Source of the DNA: Nocardioides kongjuensis
GTDB lineage: Bacteria; Actinomycetota; Actinomycetes; Propionibacteriales; Nocardioidaceae
Length of the DNA: 64,000 bases
Reading direction: 5' to 3'
NCBI RefSeq assembly: GCF_013409625.1
Contig: NZ_JACCBF010000001.1
Coordinates: 2,979,001-3,043,000 of the forward strand
This document shows positions 17,151 through 24,865 of this stretch, in pieces. The notes beneath the pieces were generated by a model. That model had not been told where the DNA came from. It searched no databases and worked only from the letters and a program-made list of their open reading frames with translations. The stretch's first letter is position 1; every line of letters begins with the position of its first letter. A program made the position numbers and the translations under genes.

Positions 17151-17255
17151 GAGCTCGTCGAGTAGCCGCGAGCGCCAGCGAGCGGCGTGTCGAGACGCCT
17201 CGCCCGCGTCTCGGTACGTCCTCGCCCCGGGGCTCGGACCACTCGACGAGCTCGG
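17151..17255. repeat. Paired palindromic repeat, dispersed element copy 1
   Basis: Two inverted arms, 17151–17197 (GAGCTCGTCGAGTAGCC...GTGTCGAGACG) and 17207–17255 (CGTCTCGG...ACTCGACGAGCTC), flank a 9-nt centre and could form a long hairpin. It separates two minus-strand genes and may terminate the SDR/monooxygenase operon or block read-through. A closely related single arm is found at 55175–55221, so this is a dispersed repeat family rather than a unique terminator. Confidence 0.8.
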
Positions 17256-17262
17256 TTGTCTG

Positions 17263-18099
17263 TCAGACCGCCTTGGCGGGCAGGACCTTCTTGGAGACCA
17301 GCGCGACCACGTCCTCGTAGCGCGAGCCGGTGAACTTCTGGAAGTTGTGCAGCGCGTGGGCGTCGAGGCCGACGAGCACGCGGGCCTGGTTCTTCACGAT
17401 GCCCTTGACGATGATCTCGGCGGCCCGCTCGGGGGTCATCTTCGCCAGCTTCTCGTCGAACAGCTTCGCCGTGGCGGCCTTGTCCTCCTTGTCGGAGACC
17501 CGGGCGTTGCGGGCGATCGCGGTCTTGATGCCTCCGGGGTGGACCGACGTCACGCCGACGTTGTGGCCGGCGATGAGCATCTCCTCGCGCAGCGCCTCGG
17601 TGAACCCGCGCACCGCGAACTTGGTCGCGTTGTAGGCGCTCTGGCCGGGCATCGCGAGCAGGCCGAAGAGCGAGGACAGGTTGACGACGTGGCCCTCGCC
17701 GGAGGCGATGAGGTGCGGCAGGAACTCCTTGGTGCCGTGCACCACGCCCCAGAAGTTGATGCCGACGATCCACTCCATGTCGTCGTAGGACAGGTCGACG
17801 ACGTCGCCGGCCAGCGCGACGCCGGCGTTGTTGACGACGACGTTGACCTGGCCGAAGTGGTCGGCCACGGCAGCGGCGTACGCCGCGAACGCGTCGCGGT
17901 CGGCGACGTCGAGCCGCGCGGTCTGCACGTCCGGCGCGCCGGCGTCCTTGGCGAGCGCGGCGGTCTCGTCGAGGCCGGTCTCGTTGACGTCGGACAGCGC
18001 GAGCCGCGCGCCCTTGCCGGCCAGGTTCACCGCGAGGGCGCGGCCGATGCCCGAGCCCGCACCGGTGATGACGACGACCTTGTTGCTGAGGTTCTTCAC
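17263..18099 (-). CDS. SDR family NAD(P)-dependent oxidoreductase
   Basis: 278 residues. Classical short-chain dehydrogenase: cofactor motif TGAGSGIG near residue 12, NNAG motif (NVVVNNAGVA), catalytic Ser in VNLSSLFG and YNATK active site. A C-terminal extension carries DEKLAKMTPERAAEIIVKGI and an HNFQKF segment, seen in SDRs found with Baeyer-Villiger monooxygenases. The GTG start overlaps the monooxygenase stop (GTGA), so both are one operon. It probably oxidises an alcohol to the ketone used by its partner, or acts on the product; the substrate is unknown. Confidence 0.9.
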   Translation of the reverse strand: MKNLSNKVVVITGAGSGIGRALAVNLAGKGARLALSDVNETGLDETAALAKDAGAPDVQTARLDVADRDAFAAYAAAVADHFGQVNVVVNNAGVALAGDVVDLSYDDMEWIVGINFWGVVHGTKEFLPHLIASGEGHVVNLSSLFGLLAMPGQSAYNATKFAVRGFTEALREEMLIAGHNVGVTSVHPGGIKTAIARNARVSDKEDKAATAKLFDEKLAKMTPERAAEIIVKGIVKNQARVLVGLDAHALHNFQKFTGSRYEDVVALVSKKVLPAKAV

Positions 18100-19613
18100 G
18101 CGTTGACTGCCTCTCGCTGGTGGGACACCTCGACGTCGTACTTGTCGAGGTCGAACGTGCGCAGGTGCTGCCGGAAGGTGAACGTCTGGCCCGGCCACAA
18201 GGTGGTGTTGTTGCCGAACTTGTCGAGGTACCAGCTGGCGCAGCCGCCGGTCTGCCACACGGTCGGCTTCATCCTCCGCCGGATCTCGGCGGTCCACGCG
18301 TCCTGGGCGGCCTGGGTCGGCTCGACGGCGGCGAGACCCTCGCGGCGCATCGCCTTGGCCGCCTCGACGACGTACTTCACCTGCGACTCGATGATGAAGA
18401 TCATGCTGGAGTGGCCGAGCGCGGTGTTGGGACCGACGATCTGGAACAGGTTGGGGAAGCCGTGGAAGGTCGTGCCCTTGTAGGCCGCCATGCCGCTCTC
18501 GTCCCACAGGTCGGCGAGCGTCACGGCGTCGCGACCGGTGATGTGGCGCGCGATCGGGGGCTCGGTCACGTAGAAGCCGGTCGCGACCACGAGGACGTCG
18601 ATGGGCCGCTCGACGCCGTCGGCGGTGACGATCGCGTTGCCGGTGATCTTGGCGATCGGGTCGGTGACCAGGTCGACGTTGTCGGCGTCGAGCGCGGGGT
18701 ACCACTTGTTGGAGATCAGGATCCGCTTGCAGCCGGCGCGGTACGTCGGCGTGACCAACTTGCGCAGCTCGGGGTCGGTGATGCCCCGGGCGATGTTCTT
18801 CCTGCCCTGCATCTCGACCGCGCGCATCGCCTGCGGGAACTTCGCGAACGCGGGGACGCGGGACTCGAGGGTCCCGTAGACGAGGGCCCGCAGGGCGCGC
18901 TGGGCACCGGGGACCCGCTTGAACACCGTCTTCTCGAGGGTCGTGAAGGAGCGCTCGTTGCGCGGGATGATCCAGTTCGGCGTGCGCTGGTAGACGTCCA
19001 TGTGGCCGACCACCTTCTGCAGCTCGGGGACGAGCTGCACGGCCGAGGCGCCGGTGCCGATCACGGCGACCCGCTTGCCGGTGAGGTCGACGTCGTGGTT
19101 CCAGCGGGCCGAGTGGAAGATCTCGCCCTGGAAGGTCTCGATGCCCTCGATCTCGGGGAGCCGGGGCTCGGAGAGCCCGCCGGCGCCGGCGATGAGGGTG
19201 CGGGCGGCGTACTCCTGCACGCCCGCGGGGCCCTCGGTGCGCACGACCCAGCGCTGTGCCTCGTCGTCCCACGTCGCGTCGAGCACGGCGGTGTCGAACA
19301 CGAAGCGGTCAAGCGTGCCGGAGTCCTCGGCGACCTTGCGGGTGTACTCCCAGATCTCCTGCTGGGGCGAGTAGACCTTGGACCAGTCGGGGTTCAGCGC
19401 GAACGAGTAGGAGTAGAGCTGGCTCGGGACGTCGCACTCGGCACCCGGGTAGGTGTTGATGTGCCAGGTGCCGCCGACGTCGCTGTCCTTCTCGATCACG
19501 ACGAAGTCGCGCTCGGCGGCCTCGTCGAGCTTGATGGCTGCGGCCAGGCCGGCGAAGCCGGCGCCGACGATGAGGTGGTCGACCTGGGTGCGACCTGCGC
19601 TGCGGGAGCTCAT
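18096..19613 (-). CDS. Flavin-containing monooxygenase, Baeyer-Villiger type
   Basis: 505 residues. FAD motif GAGFAG (residues ~17–22), BVMO-type fingerprint GGTWHINTYPGAECD and second fingerprint FQGEIFHSARWNHD, where the usual Pro/Asp after Trp is Asn. NADPH motif GTGASA lies near residue 185. These enzymes insert oxygen next to a ketone, giving an ester or lactone, using NADPH and O2. It is co-transcribed with a downstream SDR and divergent from a TetR regulator, a common layout for ketone, cycloalkanone or steroid side-chain breakdown. The exact substrate is not visible. Confidence 0.88.
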   Translation of the reverse strand: MSSRSAGRTQVDHLIVGAGFAGLAAAIKLDEAAERDFVVIEKDSDVGGTWHINTYPGAECDVPSQLYSYSFALNPDWSKVYSPQQEIWEYTRKVAEDSGTLDRFVFDTAVLDATWDDEAQRWVVRTEGPAGVQEYAARTLIAGAGGLSEPRLPEIEGIETFQGEIFHSARWNHDVDLTGKRVAVIGTGASAVQLVPELQKVVGHMDVYQRTPNWIIPRNERSFTTLEKTVFKRVPGAQRALRALVYGTLESRVPAFAKFPQAMRAVEMQGRKNIARGITDPELRKLVTPTYRAGCKRILISNKWYPALDADNVDLVTDPIAKITGNAIVTADGVERPIDVLVVATGFYVTEPPIARHITGRDAVTLADLWDESGMAAYKGTTFHGFPNLFQIVGPNTALGHSSMIFIIESQVKYVVEAAKAMRREGLAAVEPTQAAQDAWTAEIRRRMKPTVWQTGGCASWYLDKFGNNTTLWPGQTFTFRQHLRTFDLDKYDVEVSHQREAVNA

Positions 19614-19633
19614 GGCAGGACGCTATTGGCGTT

Positions 19634-19650
19634 ATTGAACATCTGTCAAT
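19634..19650. promoter_or_regulatory. Candidate TetR operator between monooxygenase and TetR genes
   Basis: The 40-bp divergent gap is AT-rich and holds ATTGAACATCTGTCAAT, with outer symmetric halves ATTGA/TCAAT. On the minus strand it contains TTGACA, a good -35 for the monooxygenase operon. A repressor bound here would cover the promoter and the tetR start. The site is inferred from symmetry and position. Confidence 0.55.
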
Positions 19651-19653
19651 AGA

Positions 19654-20274
19654 ATGGCCGGCGTGACGACCGCCACGCCCTCCCCCACTCCGCGCACCCG
19701 GCTCTCGCCGGCGCAGCGTCGTACCCAGCTGCTCGAGCTGGGGTTCCGGCTGCTCGCCACGCACTCGCTCGACGAGCTCTCCATCGACCTGCTCGCCGAG
19801 GAGGCCGGCATCTCGCGCGGGCTGATGTACCACTACTTCGGCGGCAAGCAGGGCTTCTACGAGGCGGTCGTCCAGCACGCCGCCGACGACCTCTACGCCC
19901 GCACCGCTCCCCCGGACCACGGCGAGCCGATGGAGCGGCTGCTCGCCTCGCTCGCCGGGTACGTCGACTACGTCGTCGCCAACCACGCCGGCTACCGCTC
20001 CCTGGTGAAGGCGGCGACGGGCGGCAACGACAACCTGCGCGCGATCTACGACACCACGTTCGCGGCGCTCGCCGACCGGTTCTTCACCGCCGACCCCGGC
20101 GGCCTGGTCATCCCCGACACCCCGGCCGTGCGCCTGCTCATCCACGCCTGGCAGGCCATGGTCGAGGACCTCGTCCTGACCTGGTGCGACTCCCCCGCCG
20201 GGTTGAGCCGCGAGGACCTGCTGCAGGTGATCACGACGTCCCTGCCGGCGCTCATCGACACGCTGCCCGGGTGA
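19654..20274 (+). CDS. TetR/AcrR family transcriptional regulator
   Basis: 206 residues. N-terminal HTH: RRTQLLELGFRLLATHS, LSIDLLAEEAGISRGLMYHYF with the typical Y-H-Y-F end of the recognition helix and GGKQGFYEAVV. The C-terminal ligand domain is helical and not class-specific. Divergent transcription from the monooxygenase/SDR operon with an operator-like dyad between them makes it the likely local repressor, induced by a substrate or product of that operon. An alternative GTG start four codons in is possible. Confidence 0.9.
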   Translation: MAGVTTATPSPTPRTRLSPAQRRTQLLELGFRLLATHSLDELSIDLLAEEAGISRGLMYHYFGGKQGFYEAVVQHAADDLYARTAPPDHGEPMERLLASLAGYVDYVVANHAGYRSLVKAATGGNDNLRAIYDTTFAALADRFFTADPGGLVIPDTPAVRLLIHAWQAMVEDLVLTWCDSPAGLSREDLLQVITTSLPALIDTLPG

Positions 20275-20279
20275 CGCGA

Positions 20280-20314
20280 CGAGCCGGGCCCCGCTGGCAG
20301 CGGAACCCGGCTCG
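20280..20314. terminator. Bidirectional terminator hairpin
   Basis: Arms CGAGCCGGG (20280–20288) and CCCGGCTCG (20306–20314) are perfectly complementary, with an inner CCGCTGGCAGCGG that extends the stem. It lies between the convergent tetR and small lipoprotein genes and can serve both. Confidence 0.75.
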
Positions 20315-20331
20315 CGAGAGGGGACGAACGA

Positions 20332-20613
20332 TCAGGGAGCAGCCGGCGACAGGTCGCCGCACTCGTCCTTGACGGCCTTCGCGAAGTCGTCCTCGTCACC
20401 CTTCACGTCCTTGTTGTCCTCCGCCCACTTCAGCAGCGCGTCGGAGGCCTTCTGGGCCTTCTCGACGTCACCGGACTCCGCGGCGTCGGAGGCGTCCTGG
20501 AGCAGACCGCAGTACTCCTTGGCGAGCTTGCCCTCGTCGGTGCCACCGCAGGCGGTGAGCGAGAACGCGGCCGCGAGGACGATGCTGCCGAGGCCGAGGG
20601 TGGTCTTCTTCAT
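20332..20613 (-). CDS. Small secreted lipoprotein, unknown function
   Basis: 93 residues. Clear lipoprotein signal peptide (MKKTTLGLGS... ending in the lipobox LTAC, Cys at residue 22). The mature part is short, acidic and Lys-rich, with two further cysteines (KEYCGLL and KDECGDL) that may form a disulfide. No known domain is recognised. It would be anchored to the outer face of the cytoplasmic membrane. Convergent with tetR, with a shared terminator. Confidence 0.8.
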   Translation of the reverse strand: MKKTTLGLGSIVLAAAFSLTACGGTDEGKLAKEYCGLLQDASDAAESGDVEKAQKASDALLKWAEDNKDVKGDEDDFAKAVKDECGDLSPAAP

Positions 20614-20697
20614 GGTTGTCTCCCGTGGTTCAGGCGATTCGATCGCCGGGAGCCTCCCACCGGGACATCCGGCGAAACCTCACCAACAGGTGCGTCG

Positions 20698-22050
20698 TCA
20701 CTCGGCTCGCTCGCGAGTCCGCCCCCGGCCCCGCCGTCGGGCCCGGGTGACGCCGACCAGGCGGGGACCGGCGAGCCGGGCCTCGACCCGGCGCGCCTCG
20801 CGCATGACCGGCTGGGCGACGTACTCGCCGAGGATCACGCCGGAGGCCAGCGCGATGGCGACGGAGGCCGCCGTCACCATCGCGAGCAGGCCCTGGGCTG
20901 CCTGCTGGCCGCCGTCCTCGCCGAGCAGGAACAGGCCGCGGTAGATCGAGAGGCCCGGCAGCAGCGGGACGACGGCGGAGACCACGACGACCAGCGGCGG
21001 CACCCGGAACCGGCGGCCGACGGTGTAGCCGAACAGCCCGATCACGAAGGCGGACAGGCCGACGGCGAAGGTGCGGCCCGCGCCCGCCTCGGACATCGCC
21101 TCGGTCGCCGCGATCCCGAGGCCGCCGAGGACGCCGACGGGGAGCAGGGTGCGCAGTGGCGCGTACGACGCGAAGGCGAACGCGGCAGCACCGACCGCGC
21201 CGCCGACGGCCACCGCGGTCACCCCGACCAGGTCGAACCGCGGCAGCGTGAGCGTCGGGATCTCCAGCCCGACCGCGGCGCACAGCGACAGCCCGCCACT
21301 GACCCCGGCGATGATGCCGGCGGTGGCGAGCACGGCCTCGAGGATCCGGGCGCCACCGGTGACGAAGAACCCCGAGAGCGCGTCCTGGATCGCGCCCATG
21401 AAGCCGATGCCCGCGAGCAGCACGATGATGTTCGCGGTCACGACGAGGGAGGCGTTGAGGTGGACCCACGGCTCGGCGAGCCGGGTGCCGAGCGCCGCGA
21501 GCACCGTGGCGACCACGCCGCCGGCGACCTGCTGGTAGAAGCCGGGCAGCCGGCGTCGGGTCATCAGCATCTGGAGCCGGTCGATGCAGATCGCGGCGAC
21601 CGTCGCGACCAGGACGACGACCAGGCTGCCGCCCAGCTGCAGCCCGACCCCTCCGCACATGACCCCGAGGCCCAGGGTCGCCGCCCAGCGCGGCCGTGCG
21701 TGCCCGGAGGACACGATCTGCGCGAGCTCGGTGCGCGCACCCTCGAGATCGGTGTCGCCGGCGATCACGTCGCGGACGAGGTGGTCGACGCGGGTCAGGT
21801 CCTCGTAGTCGATGTCGCGCTGGGTGACCGCGCGCAGCTGGACCACCGGCGGCTCGTCCGGACCCTGCTGGACGCTCATCGCCAGCGAGGTGAAGGTGAC
21901 GTCGACCTGCGTGTGCCGGACGCCGAGCGTGCGGGCCAGCGCCCGCATGGTCGCGACCACGTCGGCCGCGCCGGCTCCCGAGGACAGCAGCACCTCGCCG
22001 ACCTTGAGGCACAGGTCGAGCGTGCGGTGGAGGGTCCGCAGGTCGTCCAT
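20698..22050 (-). CDS. Threonine/serine exporter, ThrE family
   Basis: 450 residues. The N-terminal ~125 residues form the conserved cytosolic domain (LCLKVGEVLLSSGAGAADV, then TFTSLAMSVQ), followed by about ten hydrophobic helices in two blocks (DUF1212 and DUF3815-like, here fused as in corynebacterial ThrE). ThrE exports threonine and serine using the proton motive force. Length and domain order are normal. The last ~25 residues are strongly basic. It starts 46 bp from the divergent glutamate-cysteine ligase gene; no regulator is adjacent. Confidence 0.88.
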   Translation of the reverse strand: MDDLRTLHRTLDLCLKVGEVLLSSGAGAADVVATMRALARTLGVRHTQVDVTFTSLAMSVQQGPDEPPVVQLRAVTQRDIDYEDLTRVDHLVRDVIAGDTDLEGARTELAQIVSSGHARPRWAATLGLGVMCGGVGLQLGGSLVVVLVATVAAICIDRLQMLMTRRRLPGFYQQVAGGVVATVLAALGTRLAEPWVHLNASLVVTANIIVLLAGIGFMGAIQDALSGFFVTGGARILEAVLATAGIIAGVSGGLSLCAAVGLEIPTLTLPRFDLVGVTAVAVGGAVGAAAFAFASYAPLRTLLPVGVLGGLGIAATEAMSEAGAGRTFAVGLSAFVIGLFGYTVGRRFRVPPLVVVVSAVVPLLPGLSIYRGLFLLGEDGGQQAAQGLLAMVTAASVAIALASGVILGEYVAQPVMREARRVEARLAGPRLVGVTRARRRGRGRTRERAE

Positions 22051-22096
22051 GCCCCAACTCTGTCAGGTGGCCGCGCGGCACCTCTACGCTGATCGC

Positions 22097-23224
22097 GTGC
22101 GCATCGACTTCCACGGCTCGGCCGAGCCGACGCTGGGGGTGGAGTGGGAGTTCGCGCTGGTCGATCGGCGTACCCGCGACCTCCGCAACGACGCCGCCCA
22201 CCTGTTCGCCCGGGCCAAGCCGCGGATGCCCGCGCCGGAGAAGCTCCACAAGGAGCTGCTCAAGAACACCGTCGAGGTGGTCACCGGCGTGTGCGGCACC
22301 GTCGGGGAGGCGATGGCGGACCTGCGCGACACGTTGCAGTACGTCGCCGGTGCGGCCGACGACCTCGACCTGGACCTGTACGGCGCCGGCACGCACCCCT
22401 TCGCGGACTGGACCGGGCAGCAGCTGACCGAGGGCAACCGGTACGCCGAGCTGATCAACCGCACGCAGTGGTGGGGTCGGCAGATGCTGATCTGGGGCGT
22501 GCACGTGCACGTGGGGCTGCCCGAGAAGGACCGCGTGATGCCGGTCCTCAACGGCCTGCTGACCTACTACCCGCACCTCCAGGCACTCTCCGCGTCCTCC
22601 CCGATCTGGATGGGCGTCGACACCGGCTACGCCTCCAACCGGGCGCTGATGTTCCAGCAGCTGCCGACCGCGGGCCTGCCCTTCCAGTTCGACAGGTGGG
22701 AGGAGTTCGAGCACTTCGCCCACGACCAGCTCACGACCGGCGTGATCGACGAGCTCAGCGAGATCCGCTGGGACCTGCGCCCGGCGATCAAGCACGGCAC
22801 CCTGGAGAACCGGATCTGCGACGGCGTCTCCACGCTCGCCGACATGCAGGGCCTGGTCGCGCTCATGCACTGCCTGGTGGTCTGGCTCGACGAGCGGGTC
22901 GCGGCCGGCGAGACGCTCACGACCATGCCGCCGTGGCACGTCCAGGAGAACAAGTGGCGGGCCGCGCGGTACGGCGTCGAGGCGATCGTGATCCTCGACG
23001 GCGACTCCAACGAGCGGCTCGTGACCGAGGACCTCGCCGAGCTCGTGCCGCGCCTCGAGCCGGTCGCGGCCCGGCTGGGCTGCGAGGCGGAGCTCGCCTC
23101 GGTGCTCGACATCGCGACCCGTGGGCCGTCGTACGTGCGGCAGCGGGCGGTCGCCGAGAAGACCGGCAACGACCTCGTCGCGGTCGTCGACTCGGTGGTC
23201 ACCGAGCTCAAGGCCGGGCTGTAG
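22097..23224 (+). CDS. Carboxylate-amine ligase, YbdK-type glutamate-cysteine ligase
   Basis: 375 residues from the GTG at 22097, which gives VRIDFHGSAEPTLGVEWEFAL. The GVEWEF motif near residue 14, HVHVGLP (residues ~134–140) and the C-terminal RAARYG segment define the GCS2/YbdK family, ATP-dependent ligases that join glutamate and cysteine. In actinobacteria, which use mycothiol, the physiological product of these enzymes is often unclear, so the name is a family assignment. It is convergent with the FG-GAP gene, with 9 bp between. Confidence 0.88.
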   Translation: MRIDFHGSAEPTLGVEWEFALVDRRTRDLRNDAAHLFARAKPRMPAPEKLHKELLKNTVEVVTGVCGTVGEAMADLRDTLQYVAGAADDLDLDLYGAGTHPFADWTGQQLTEGNRYAELINRTQWWGRQMLIWGVHVHVGLPEKDRVMPVLNGLLTYYPHLQALSASSPIWMGVDTGYASNRALMFQQLPTAGLPFQFDRWEEFEHFAHDQLTTGVIDELSEIRWDLRPAIKHGTLENRICDGVSTLADMQGLVALMHCLVVWLDERVAAGETLTTMPPWHVQENKWRAARYGVEAIVILDGDSNERLVTEDLAELVPRLEPVAARLGCEAELASVLDIATRGPSYVRQRAVAEKTGNDLVAVVDSVVTELKAGL

Positions 23225-23233
23225 CCCTGCAGG

Positions 23234-24718
23234 TCAGGAGCCGGGGAACTCGATCCGGCAGTCCGAGCTGTCGCACGGCGGCGTCTCGGCCCACACGGTC
23301 GCGCTCTCGAACACGCTGCCGGTCGACCTCATCACCTGCACACCGGTGAACTTCGACTCCTTCAGCGCCTTGACCACGAACACGACGTCGCCGCGACCAT
23401 CGCCGTCGACGTCGCTCAGGGTCGCGCCCTGCAGGCTGCGCTGGCCGATGGTGGAGGTGCCGGTGAAGCCGGCGACGGCGCGCGGGCGGCCGTCGGCGAG
23501 GTCGTAGACGGTGAGCTCGACCTCCTCGTCGTACGAGCTGGCCTGGACGGCGACCAGGCTGGTCGTGCCGTCGCCGGTGACGTCGCCGACGAGGTAGGCG
23601 TCGGCGTACAGGTCGTCCTCGGCGACCGCGCCGACCTCGAAGTCCTTGCCGGTCGAGGTGAGCAGCGCGTAGCCCTGCTTGCCCGAGTAGTAGCCGGTGT
23701 AGTCCTCGTCCTTGACCTTCTCGGCCGGGAGCCGGGTCCACAGGTCGGCCCTGCCGTCGTGGTCGAAGTCGCCGGCGCGGATCTCGGTCGAGTCGATGGT
23801 GGCGTTGGTGAGCGAGGCCCAGCGCACGGGGTCGGCGAAGCCGCCGGTCCCGTCACCGAGCAGGACCTGCACGTCGACGACGCGGTCGTTGGGCCCGACC
23901 AGGGCGAGGTCCTGGCTGCCGTCGCCGTCGAAGTCACCGGCCTGGACCTGGATCCGGGTGCCGAACTCCTCGAGCGAGGACAGGGCGAGCCGGAAGGTCT
24001 GGTCGCCCGGGAACTCCTTGTCGGTGGAGGACAGGGTCAGCTGGTTGGCGTCGTCGACGAACGACCAGCTGAGCTGCTCGTTGGTGCCGTCGTCGTCCCA
24101 GTCGAGGTGGAGCTCCTCCGGCTCCTGCGAGTCCTCGACCGCGAGCTCGCTCGTGGTGAACACGGTGCCGTTGCTGCTCGCGGTCACCCGGGTCGTGCGG
24201 TGGTAGTCCGGGGAGAAGTAGAAGACCGCGTCGCCGTGGCCGTCACCATCGATGTCGCCCTGGATCGCGGTGGGGTGGTCCTTGCCGCCCTCGCCGCCGC
24301 CGCCACTCGCGGTCGGGTCGTCCTCCCACGGCCGCAGGGCAGCCAGCGTGCCGGCCGCACCGGCGAGCAGGACGAGCACCACCGCCAGCGCGACCCACAG
24401 GCCGAGGCGGCTGCGCCCGGGCGGGGCGGGCGTCGGTGCGTACGGCGGCTGCGGGCCGCCGTGCCCGAGGGACGGGATGTGCCCGTAGCCCGCGGGCGGG
24501 GCGGCCGGAGGTGCGCCCTGAGGGGGCGCCGGCGGGCTCGACGGGGTCGGGGGTACGGCGGTCGGCGGGTCCGGCGGTGCCGGCCGGACCCGGGTCGACT
24601 CGTCGGCCGGCGCGAACCGCGTCATCGGTCGCCGGTCGGCGGTCCAGTCGGAGCCGTCCCAGCGACGCTCCATGCCGTCACCGTCCGGGTACCAGCCGGG
24701 AGGGGTGATGTTGCTCAA
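23234..24718 (-). CDS. DUF2510 membrane protein with extracellular FG-GAP/VCBS repeats
   Basis: 494 residues from a TTG start (codons then read SNITPPGWYPDGDG). A DUF2510 motif (PPGWYPDG...RRWDGSDWT) opens the protein, followed by a Pro-rich stretch, a membrane helix (residues ~125–147) and an outer part with five calcium-binding-like repeats: GDIDGDGHGD, GDFDGDGSQD, GDFDHDGRAD, GDVTGDGTTS and SDVDGDGRGD. This predicts a beta-propeller on the cell surface anchored by a single helix. Function unknown; adhesion or sensing are possible. No ATG is available near the DUF2510 start, so TTG is inferred. Confidence 0.8.
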   Translation of the reverse strand: MSNITPPGWYPDGDGMERRWDGSDWTADRRPMTRFAPADESTRVRPAPPDPPTAVPPTPSSPPAPPQGAPPAAPPAGYGHIPSLGHGGPQPPYAPTPAPPGRSRLGLWVALAVVLVLLAGAAGTLAALRPWEDDPTASGGGGEGGKDHPTAIQGDIDGDGHGDAVFYFSPDYHRTTRVTASSNGTVFTTSELAVEDSQEPEELHLDWDDDGTNEQLSWSFVDDANQLTLSSTDKEFPGDQTFRLALSSLEEFGTRIQVQAGDFDGDGSQDLALVGPNDRVVDVQVLLGDGTGGFADPVRWASLTNATIDSTEIRAGDFDHDGRADLWTRLPAEKVKDEDYTGYYSGKQGYALLTSTGKDFEVGAVAEDDLYADAYLVGDVTGDGTTSLVAVQASSYDEEVELTVYDLADGRPRAVAGFTGTSTIGQRSLQGATLSDVDGDGRGDVVFVVKALKESKFTGVQVMRSTGSVFESATVWAETPPCDSSDCRIEFPGS

Positions 24719-24865
24719 GACCTGATCCCATCCGTTCGCGTGCAGCCGGGACCTTCCTACCCCGTGCCGCAGCCGATCACGCCTCACCGCGCGCCCCGAT
24801 TCCCTTGTGGCGACCGTCACGACGCGCAAGGATCGGGAACCTCCTGCGACGAAAGGGGCTGCTCC

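Noticed and set aside
20332..20613. Antitoxin or secreted toxin of a small two-gene system
   Set aside because: The gene has a lipoprotein signal and no partner gene nearby; a plain small lipoprotein is the simplest reading.
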